This document shows positions 33,793-40,644 of a stretch of DNA of 46,148 nt, piece by piece. This DNA comes from Candidatus Magasanikiibacteriota bacterium (GTDB lineage Bacteria; Patescibacteriota; Patescibacteriia; Magasanikbacterales; UBA922): the NCBI GenBank assembly GCA_016214105.1, contig JACRPD010000029.1, positions 1 to 46,148 on the forward strand. Reading direction: 5' to 3'. Below the pieces are notes generated by a model that saw only the letters and a list, made by a program, of their open reading frames with translations, had not been told where the DNA came from and did not search any database. Within the stretch, counting starts at the first letter, position 1. Each line of letters begins with the position of its first letter. Position numbers and translations under genes: made by a program.

Positions 33793-34580
33793 AAAAAATA
33801 AAATAAGAAAACAATCGTCGCTTTAAAAATTCTTTTTATCCGCCAAGGTTCTAAACTCAACCGCCACAACCATTCTAATCCCAACCAGCGCATAAATTTT
33901 GGCGCGCGTTTGCTTTTTCCGGCCAAAAAATCAAAAGCCCCGCCAACTCCAATCGCCACTTTAACGCTTGGTAATTGCGCTAGATTTTCATAAATCCACT
34001 TTTCTTGTTTTCCATGCCCAAAACCAACGAACAAAATATCCGGCGCTTGCATTATTATATCATAAAGCAGGTCTTCATTTCCAGTTTTATCATATTCAAT
34101 CTTGTGGTTTACCAGTTTTTCAATCTTTATCCCGTTATTAAATCCACAAATTTTTAACCCGCTAAATTTTCTTTTTAACGCTTCTGCCGCGTTCTTAATC
34201 ACGCTCTCATCACCAGAGCCAAGCAAAGAAACACCCTTATCTTTTTCTTTCGCCAAACCGCAAATATCCAACATAAAATCAACTCCGGAAATGCGAACAG
34301 CTGGCGACTGGATTGCGGAGCCTGTCCCGAGTGGTGGCGAGGGATCGCGGCTTCCTCGCAATGACAGTTTTGCTGCCAGCCAAAGGCCAAACCCATCACA
34401 GATATTTAAATCTCCGCTGTTCAAAACCTCGCGAAAATATTCGTCATTTCGCGCGTCAACCAGCATTTCAGGATTGGGAGTGAAAATTTTATTTTGTTTT
34501 TGTGAATCTAAAAAACTAGCAACTTTCTCCAGCGCTCTTGTTCCATCCACTTCGTCCACTCTTACACCTAAGATATCCAT
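33771..34580 (-). CDS. WecG/TagA/CpsF-family glycosyltransferase with a repeat-derived insertion
   Basis: GT26 enzymes transfer N-acetylmannosamine or a related sugar to a lipid-linked acceptor during wall-polymer or exopolysaccharide synthesis. 269 residues. Family motifs are TPNPEMLVDARND, CDGFGLWLAAKL, RISGVDFMLDIC, DILFVGFGHGKQEKWI and GVGGAFDFLAGKSKRAPKFMRWLGLEWLWRL, the last being the C-terminal membrane-association region. Between AAKL and RISGVDF is an extra stretch of about 24 residues (72-95) encoded by a dispersed palindromic repeat (34296-34367). It sits in a surface loop and keeps the frame. This is the first gene of the reverse-strand group, divergent from clpB. Confidence 0.88.
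   Translation of the reverse strand: MDILGVRVDEVDGTRALEKVASFLDSQKQNKIFTPNPEMLVDARNDEYFREVLNSGDLNICDGFGLWLAAKLSLRGSRDPSPPLGTGSAIQSPAVRISGVDFMLDICGLAKEKDKGVSLLGSGDESVIKNAAEALKRKFSGLKICGFNNGIKIEKLVNHKIEYDKTGNEDLLYDIIMQAPDILFVGFGHGKQEKWIYENLAQLPSVKVAIGVGGAFDFLAGKSKRAPKFMRWLGLEWLWRLSLEPWRIKRIFKATIVFLFYFLWQPTAR
34296..34367. repeat. Dispersed repeat inserted in frame in the wecG-like gene
   Basis: TTCCTCGCAATGACAG (34352-34367) is identical to the right arm of the intergenic palindrome at 3615-3630. The adjoining GAGGGATCGCGG and CCTGTCCCGAG segments are typical of the same class. About 72 bases, or 24 codons, interrupt an otherwise conserved region. Confidence 0.75.
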
Positions 34581-34605
34581 AAAATCTACTTAGAGTATAT
34601 AAAAT

Positions 34606-34634
34606 TTGACAAAATTTTGCAATATGTCTATACT
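34606..34634 (+). promoter_or_regulatory. Sigma70-type promoter for clpB
   Basis: TTGACA (34606-34611) and TATACT (34629-34634) are separated by exactly 17 bases, the best promoter in the window. The predicted start, about 34641, falls inside the CIRCE-like operator, which would let a bound repressor block initiation. Confidence 0.8.
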
Positions 34635-34635
34635 A

Positions 34636-34662
34636 TTATCACTCACTCTATTAGAGTGATAA
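34636..34662 (+). promoter_or_regulatory. CIRCE-like operator (HrcA site) upstream of clpB
   Basis: TTATCACTC (34636-34644), nine bases, then GAGTGATAA (34654-34662). The CIRCE consensus is TTAGCACTC-N9-GAGTGCTAA; both arms differ only at the fourth position of the arm, and they differ symmetrically. The outer bases extend the arms to 10 bp. HrcA repression of heat-shock genes at CIRCE is well established. HrcA itself is not in this window. Confidence 0.82.
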
Positions 34663-34733
34663 TTAGCATATATCCCCCTAAACTCAGCTAAAAAACATAA
34701 TTCACGATTCATAATTCGTAATTCATCGCCACT

Positions 34734-37373
34734 ATGATTCCTCAAAACTTCACTAACAAATCCCAAGAAGCAATACAAGACGCGGCGAAAATAGCAACAG
34801 AAAACGGCCAGCCGCAAGTGGAGCCGCCGCATCTTTTTGCCGCCCTTTTGGGTCAAGAAGACGGCGTGGCGGTTTCGGTTTTAAAAAAACTGAACGCCAA
34901 TCTGAAAGAGATCCGCGATACGGCGCAAAAATTGATTGACGCGATGCCAAAACAGACTGGTCCCCTGCCCGGCGGCGGGATGGGACAGATTATGCTGGGG
35001 CAAGCGATGGTGTATATTTTTCAAAACGCCGGCAACGAGGCGAAAAAAATGGGTGATGATTTTATCAGCGTTGAACATTTGTTGCTGGCATTTTTGACCA
35101 ACAAAAACCCGGTTAGCGACGCTTTGTCCCAGCAAAAAATTCAATATGATGATATTTTAAAAACTTTGGTTAAAGTAAGAGGCACGCAAAAAGTTGATTC
35201 GCCTGAACCGGAAAGCAAGTATCAAGCATTGGAAAAATATGGAAAAAATTTGACCGAATTGGCGCGCAAAGAAAAATTAGATCCGGTCATTGGCCGTGAT
35301 GACGAAGTGCGCCGCGTGATGCAAGTTTTATCGCGCCGGACAAAAAACAATCCGGTGTTAATCGGTGAACCAGGCGTCGGCAAGACCGCGATCGTTGAAG
35401 GTCTGGCGCAAAGAATCGTCCATGGGGATGTGCCGGAAAGTTTAAAAGAAAAAGAAGTGATTGCGTTGGATATCGGCAGTTTAGTGGCTGGCACAAAATT
35501 CCGCGGTGAATTTGAAGAAAGATTTAAGGCGGTTTTAAAAGAAACGATTGAATCAGCCGGAAAAATTATTTTGTTTATTGATGAACTCCACACTATCATG
35601 GGCGCCGGATCGTCGGAAGGCGCGGTAGACGCAAGCAATATGCTGAAGCCGGCTTTGGCGCGCGGAGAATTGCATACTATTGGCGCGACGACGCTTAAAG
35701 AATACCAGAAACACATTGAAAAAGACGCGGCTTTTGAGCGCCGTTTTCAGCCGGTTTTGGTTCAGGAACCGACAAAAGAAGACACCATCGCGATTTTGCG
35801 CGGCATCAAAGAAAAATATGAAGTGCATCATGGCGTCCGCATCACCGACCCGGCGATTATTTCCGCGGTGGAATTGTCCACTCGCTACATCACGGATCGT
35901 TTTTTACCGGATAAAGCCATAGATTTAATTGATGAGGCGACTTCGGCTTTACGCATGGAAATTGATTCAATGCCGGATGATTTGGACAAAATGAAGCGCA
36001 AAATGATGAAGATTGACATTGAGTTGCGCGCGCTTAAAAAAGAAACCGACGATGAATCGCAAGAGCGGATGAATAAGCTGAAAGAAGAGCTGGCGAATCT
36101 GAAAGAAAAATCAAGCGAGCTTGAATTGCACTGGCGAAATGAAAAAGAAATCATCACTAAAATCCGCGAACACAAAAAAGAGATTGATCGATTAAAACAG
36201 CAGGCCGATATTGAAGAGCGCAAAGGCGATTTGCAGAAAGTCGCGGAAATTCGCTATGGCAAAATTCCAATGATGGAAGACGCGATTATTAAAGATGAAA
36301 AAAGATTAGCGGAAATTCAAAAAGGCCGCGCGATTTTAAAAGAAGAAGTAACCGAAGAAGATGTCGCGATGGTGGTTTCCCGTTGGACCGGAATACCGGT
36401 AGCTAAGATGCTGCAGGATGAAGTTAAAAAACTCGCTCACACCGAGGCGGACTTATCAAAACGCGTTATTGGGCAAGAAGAAGCCATCAAAGCGGTTGCG
36501 AACGCGATTCGCCGTTCTCGCGCCGGCATTGCCGAGGAAAAACGGCCGATCGGCTCATTCATTTTTATGGGTCCGACCGGCGTGGGCAAGACCGAACTGG
36601 CGCGCGCGCTGGCCGAATTTATGTTTAATGATGAAAACGCTTTAGTCAGAATTGACATGAGCGAATACATGGAAAAACACGCGGTCAGCAAAATGATCGG
36701 CTCCCCTCCCGGCTATGTTGGTTATGAAGAAGGCGGACAATTGACAGAAATCATCCGCCGCCGGCCTTACTCCGTTATTTTGTTTGATGAAATAGAAAAA
36801 GCGCATCCGGATATTTTCAATATGATGCTGCAAATTTTGGATGATGGCCACCTGACTGACGCGAAAGGACGGCGGGTTAATTTTAAAAATACCGTCATTA
36901 TCATGACCAGCAACATCGGCTCGGATATGATTATGGAAATGGGCCGGCGCGGTGATTTCGGCTTCAGCGACGGCAAGACGGTTTCCGGCAAACAAAAAGA
37001 AGAAAAGATAAATGAAAAAATAATGGAAGCATTGCGCGAGCGTTTCAAGCCGGAATTTTTAAACCGCGTTGACGAAATTATCACTTTTCATCCGCTGAAT
37101 GAAAAACAAATCCGCTCTATTGTTGACTTGCAATTGGCAATCGTCGCGCGACGGCTGATTGATAAAAAAATTATTCTTGAAATCACCGATCGCGCGAAAG
37201 ACTGGCTGGCAAAAAAAGGCTATGATCCGAACCTCGGCGCCAGACCGCTCAAACGCGTCATCCAAACCGAACTCTTGGATAAACTGGCGATGTTGATGGT
37301 TGAAGGCAAGACCGTTGACGGGCAGGATGTCAAGGTTGATGTTGATAAGGGGAAATTGGTGATAAAGGTGTAG
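34734..37373 (+). CDS. clpB: Chaperone ClpB (AAA+ disaggregase)
   Basis: Hexameric ATPase that pulls proteins out of aggregates together with DnaK. 879 residues. There is an N-terminal Clp_N domain (about 1-150). The first AAA+ module has GEPGVGKT and FIDELHTIMGAG. A long coiled-coil middle domain (about 400-525) marks ClpB rather than ClpA or ClpC. The second module has GPTGVGKTELARALAEF, MSEYMEKHAVSKMIGSPPGYVGYEEGGQL, FDEIEKAHPDIFN and the C-terminal GARPLKRVIQ. The roughly 90-base leader holds an AT-rich partial repeat (ATTCACGATTCATAATTCG). Heat-shock control by a CIRCE-like site is likely. Confidence 0.96.
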   Translation: MIPQNFTNKSQEAIQDAAKIATENGQPQVEPPHLFAALLGQEDGVAVSVLKKLNANLKEIRDTAQKLIDAMPKQTGPLPGGGMGQIMLGQAMVYIFQNAGNEAKKMGDDFISVEHLLLAFLTNKNPVSDALSQQKIQYDDILKTLVKVRGTQKVDSPEPESKYQALEKYGKNLTELARKEKLDPVIGRDDEVRRVMQVLSRRTKNNPVLIGEPGVGKTAIVEGLAQRIVHGDVPESLKEKEVIALDIGSLVAGTKFRGEFEERFKAVLKETIESAGKIILFIDELHTIMGAGSSEGAVDASNMLKPALARGELHTIGATTLKEYQKHIEKDAAFERRFQPVLVQEPTKEDTIAILRGIKEKYEVHHGVRITDPAIISAVELSTRYITDRFLPDKAIDLIDEATSALRMEIDSMPDDLDKMKRKMMKIDIELRALKKETDDESQERMNKLKEELANLKEKSSELELHWRNEKEIITKIREHKKEIDRLKQQADIEERKGDLQKVAEIRYGKIPMMEDAIIKDEKRLAEIQKGRAILKEEVTEEDVAMVVSRWTGIPVAKMLQDEVKKLAHTEADLSKRVIGQEEAIKAVANAIRRSRAGIAEEKRPIGSFIFMGPTGVGKTELARALAEFMFNDENALVRIDMSEYMEKHAVSKMIGSPPGYVGYEEGGQLTEIIRRRPYSVILFDEIEKAHPDIFNMMLQILDDGHLTDAKGRRVNFKNTVIIMTSNIGSDMIMEMGRRGDFGFSDGKTVSGKQKEEKINEKIMEALRERFKPEFLNRVDEIITFHPLNEKQIRSIVDLQLAIVARRLIDKKIILEITDRAKDWLAKKGYDPNLGARPLKRVIQTELLDKLAMLMVEGKTVDGQDVKVDVDKGKLVIKV

Positions 37374-37393
37374 AGAGTTACGAGATGTTCTCT

Positions 37394-37445
37394 CTCTCCT
37401 TAACAAAATAAGGAGAGGATTTGCCCGCAGGCGGGGGTGAGGTGG
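37394..37445. repeat. Dispersed palindromic repeat between clpB and the wall enzyme
   Basis: CTCTCCTTA (37394-37402) pairs with TAAGGAGAG (37409-37417) across ACAAAA, followed by GCCCGCAGGCGGGGGTGAGG with its own short palindrome (CCCGC-AG-GCGGG). It belongs to the CTCTCC/GGAGAG class seen at 41010 and 45466. There is no T-run, so it is not a convincing terminator. Confidence 0.6.
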
Positions 37446-37489
37446 TGAAAAATATAAAACTTTCCCTTCTTTGTAAACTAATTTAATTA

Positions 37490-37498
37490 TGTTATACT
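37490..37498 (+). promoter_or_regulatory. Extended -10 promoter, near-leaderless, for the wall enzyme
   Basis: TGT followed by TATACT (37493-37498) lies 6 bases before the ATG at 37505. Transcription would start at or next to the start codon. Confidence 0.65.
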
Positions 37499-37504
37499 TA
37501 CTCC

Positions 37505-39766
37505 ATGCAAAAGCGTGCCAACTTAATGTATTTTTTGGTAATTTTATTACTCGGATTAACCCTATCCCCAATTTTTGTTTTTGCCCAGCAAGAATTTAAT
37601 TCCAACTATTTAATCTCCGATGAAGAGTTGCAAAACTGGCAAAGTTTGGGACGATCGGAAATACTGTCATTTTTGAAAGACAAAGGCGGGTATATCGCGG
37701 AATTAAAAACCGCGGATAAAGACGGTGTGAATAAACGAGTTTCAGATATAATTTACAACGCCGGCAAAGAATATAAAATTAATCCAAAATATCTTTTAGT
37801 TAAATTGCAAAAAGAACAAAGTCTAATTACCGATGAAGATCCAACACAAAAACAACTTGATTGGGCGACCGGCTACGGTGTTTGCGACAGCTGTTCAATG
37901 GACGATCCGGCAATTCAAAAACACAAGGGCTTTGGCACGCAAGTGGACAGCGCGGCGGGCATTATCCGCTGGTATTATGATAATGCGGTTATAGAGCCGT
38001 GGGTTAAAAAGGCGGACCAGCTCTATATTATTGACGGCCAAACAGTTAAACCAACTAATCAAGCCACTGCTTTTCTTTACACTTATACACCGCACTTGCA
38101 AGGAAATAAAAATTTTTGGCAGCTTTGGCAAAACTGGTTCGGACAGGTTTGGCCTGATGGTTCTTTGGTAAAAAGCGCTGATGATCCGTCGGTATATTTG
38201 ATTGATAAAAATAAAAAAAGAAAAATTTCCAGCATGTCGGCGTTAGCCAGTCGATTTAATCCGAAACTGATTTTAACTGTGCCGGCGAGCGAATTGAATA
38301 ACTACTTTGACGGTTCGCCGATTGATTTCCCGAATTATTCTATTCTAAAACAGGCTGACAATTATTATTTGCTTGATTACGATTCCCTGCGTCCGTTTGC
38401 CAGCGCGGAATTGGTGAAAAAAATTGGGTATAACCCGGAAGAATTTATTGAAATCGCGCCGGCCGACGTGCAAAATTATTCTATCGGCGCGGCAGTTACG
38501 GACGAAGTATTGGATATAGCGGGCGAGTTGGCGCGGGTTAAAATAACAAATGAATTATTTTATTTAAAAAATGGCGCGTACCATCCGATTGTAAACGAGC
38601 AGATCGCTAAAAATAATTTTCCGGATTTGCAAATTAAAAAAATCACCGTTGAATCCTTGCAGAATTACAAAGAGGGCGCTCCGATTAAGTTTAATGACGG
38701 CGCGCTGGTCGGAGTCAAAACCACCGGACAAGTTTACGTGATTGAAAATGGAAAAAAACGATACATTCCATCTGAACTTGTGTTTAATAGATTGGGATAT
38801 AATTGGGAAAATGTAAATTGGGTTGATGAGTTAACGACTTTTTTGCATGAAGACGGAGCCCCGCTGGACCTGCCCGGCAGATTAAGCAACGAGGATATTG
38901 CCGAAGAAATCGCGGTTGGGCAAGAAACCGGTGGAAACCAAGCCGCGGTGGATAAAAACAAAGGCATGTACGCCATACCGGAAGATAAAACGGTTTACAT
39001 CGGCGATAAGTTTTCCACCAACGTGAATACTTATTTAGTGGCGGAATACGATACGAAAAATATTTTAGCCGGCAAAAACGTTGATGCAGTCAGGCCGGCG
39101 GCGTCTTTCGTGAAAGTTATGACCGCTTACTTATTGATGAAAGACGGGCTTAATCTTAATCAAGCCACGATTTTTGACGCTAAAAAACATCCGGCGGTTT
39201 ATAATAATTTCCGCGCGGCCAATGGTGAAAAATTTCTTAACAAAGATTTGATGTATTCATTGCTTACTTCTTCAATCAATACGCCGGCGAGGATGTTGGT
39301 CAGCACTCTTAAAGAAGAAGCAAATTTTATCGCTGATATGAACGCGCAAGCCGCGGAATGGGGGCTGAAAAATACGAAATTTACCGATACTTACGGTTAT
39401 GATTTAAAAAATGAAACCACCGCGAGGGAATACCTGCAAATTTATATTAACGCGGAAAAAAATTCTGATGTAAGAAAATTTTTGGGCGCGAAAAGTTATG
39501 AATACAATGAATTAAAAGATTTGGATGGTAAACAAAAACATTATGATCAGCACAGCAATATTTTAATGAACAAAACCGGACTTCCGTTCACGATTATTTC
39601 CAGTAAAACCGGCTATCTTGACGAAGCCGGCGCCGGTCTGGCAATGTTGATAGAGCGGCCATCGGACAAAAAGCGATTTGTTATAATAACTATGGGAAAT
39701 CCGGACTATGTCACTCGTTTTGATGAGCCGGAGAGATTGGCGAAGTGGACTGTCGAAAAATACTAA
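37505..39766 (+). CDS. Secreted wall enzyme: muramidase-like domain, four repeats, D,D-carboxypeptidase
   Basis: 753 residues with an N-terminal signal segment (about 7-27, ending FVFAQQ). Residues about 45-215 resemble a lytic-transglycosylase/muramidase-like domain known in actinobacterial and CPR proteins (KYLLVKLQKEQSLIT with a likely catalytic Glu, ATGYGVCDSCSMDD, WQLWQNWFGQVWP). Then come four repeats of about 55-60 residues (about 220-455), each with a core like VYLIDKNKKRKIS, YYLLDYDSLRPFA, LFYLKNGAYHPIV or VYVIENGKKRYIP. The C-terminal third is a peptidase S11 D,D-carboxypeptidase with SFVK (Ser534, Lys537), SIN and KTG. It would cut glycan and trim peptide stems outside the membrane. 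Confidence 0.85.
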   Translation: MQKRANLMYFLVILLLGLTLSPIFVFAQQEFNSNYLISDEELQNWQSLGRSEILSFLKDKGGYIAELKTADKDGVNKRVSDIIYNAGKEYKINPKYLLVKLQKEQSLITDEDPTQKQLDWATGYGVCDSCSMDDPAIQKHKGFGTQVDSAAGIIRWYYDNAVIEPWVKKADQLYIIDGQTVKPTNQATAFLYTYTPHLQGNKNFWQLWQNWFGQVWPDGSLVKSADDPSVYLIDKNKKRKISSMSALASRFNPKLILTVPASELNNYFDGSPIDFPNYSILKQADNYYLLDYDSLRPFASAELVKKIGYNPEEFIEIAPADVQNYSIGAAVTDEVLDIAGELARVKITNELFYLKNGAYHPIVNEQIAKNNFPDLQIKKITVESLQNYKEGAPIKFNDGALVGVKTTGQVYVIENGKKRYIPSELVFNRLGYNWENVNWVDELTTFLHEDGAPLDLPGRLSNEDIAEEIAVGQETGGNQAAVDKNKGMYAIPEDKTVYIGDKFSTNVNTYLVAEYDTKNILAGKNVDAVRPAASFVKVMTAYLLMKDGLNLNQATIFDAKKHPAVYNNFRAANGEKFLNKDLMYSLLTSSINTPARMLVSTLKEEANFIADMNAQAAEWGLKNTKFTDTYGYDLKNETTAREYLQIYINAEKNSDVRKFLGAKSYEYNELKDLDGKQKHYDQHSNILMNKTGLPFTIISSKTGYLDEAGAGLAMLIERPSDKKRFVIITMGNPDYVTRFDEPERLAKWTVEKY

Positions 39767-39852
39767 ACCCTAAACCCGAAACTCTAAACAAACCAAAAAA
39801 CCCAATCTCAAAAATTTTAGAGTTTGAAAATTTAGAGTTTAATTTTAATCAT

Positions 39853-40644
39853 ATGTCATTAGTCTTTGCCGCAATCACTCCTCATCCGCCGTTGTTAATC
39901 CCCAACATCGGCAAGGAGGAGCTGAAAAAAATTGAACAAACCAAAGAAGCGCTGAAACAGCTTGAGCAGGATTTATATTTGGCAAAACCTGACGTCGTCG
40001 CGATTATCTCTCCGCACGGTTCTTTATTTTCTGACGCTTTCAGCGTAAACGCACATACGCATTTTGTTTCCGCGTTTGAACAGTTCGGGGATTTTTCCAC
40101 TAAATTAGAATGGAAAGGGGCCGACAGCGTTGCCGCGCGCGTCGCTCACCGAGCTAATTTAGAAAATTTACCGCTTCAATTAGTCAGTGAAGAACACCTT
40201 GATCATGGATCGGCCGTTCCGCTATTTTATTTAACCCAGCACTTTAACAACTTGCGTGTTTTGCCCATCGGTTACAGCGCGCTGGACGGGAAGGTTCATC
40301 TGCAATTCGGAGAAATATTAAAAGATATTTTTATGGAAACGGAAAAACGTGTGGCAGTGATAGCTTCCGGCGATTTATCGCACGGTCTGACGACAGACGC
40401 GCCGGCCGGATTCCGCAAGAATGGCAAAGAGTTTGATCAGAAACTTATTGAACTGTTGGAAACAAGAAACACGGCCGGAATTATAGGAATGGATTCGGCG
40501 TTTGTGGAATCAGCGGCGGAATGCGGTTTTCGCTCGTTTTTGATTCTGCTCGGTATCCTGAAAAACATGAATTACACTTTTAAAAATTATTCTTACGAGT
40601 CGCCGTTTGGGGTAGGATATTTGGTGGGAAATTTTGTGTTATGA
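39853..40644 (+). CDS. LigB/MEMO-like protein (extradiol-dioxygenase fold)
   Basis: 263 residues of the class III extradiol dioxygenase / MEMO superfamily. Candidate metal ligands and signature positions are AAITPHPPLLIP, VAIISPHGSLFS, LDHGSAVPLFYL and VAVIASGDLSHGL. In other genomes such genes occur with an AMMECR1 domain and a radical-SAM protein (AmmeMemoRadiSam), but here neither is nearby, so true ring-opening activity should not be assumed. I chose ATG 39853 (MSLVFAAITPHPP). The upstream 86 bases are repetitive (AAATTTAGAGTTT units) and poor as coding sequence. It overlaps the priA start by 4 bases. Confidence 0.82.
   Translation: MSLVFAAITPHPPLLIPNIGKEELKKIEQTKEALKQLEQDLYLAKPDVVAIISPHGSLFSDAFSVNAHTHFVSAFEQFGDFSTKLEWKGADSVAARVAHRANLENLPLQLVSEEHLDHGSAVPLFYLTQHFNNLRVLPIGYSALDGKVHLQFGEILKDIFMETEKRVAVIASGDLSHGLTTDAPAGFRKNGKEFDQKLIELLETRNTAGIIGMDSAFVESAAECGFRSFLILLGILKNMNYTFKNYSYESPFGVGYLVGNFVL

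Noticed and set aside
34102..34593. A 163-residue forward reading frame antisense to the wecG-like gene
   Set aside because: It mirrors a well-supported glycosyltransferase on the other strand, is serine/phenylalanine-rich as antisense frames are, and matches no family.
35222..35716. A 164-residue reverse reading frame inside clpB
   Set aside because: Pure antisense shadow of the conserved first AAA+ module of ClpB.
39745..39852. N-terminal 36-residue extension of the LigB-like protein
   Set aside because: The bases are a run of AT-rich repeats (TTTAGAGTTT-type), overlap the preceding gene's end, and the family start motif begins at ATG 39853.
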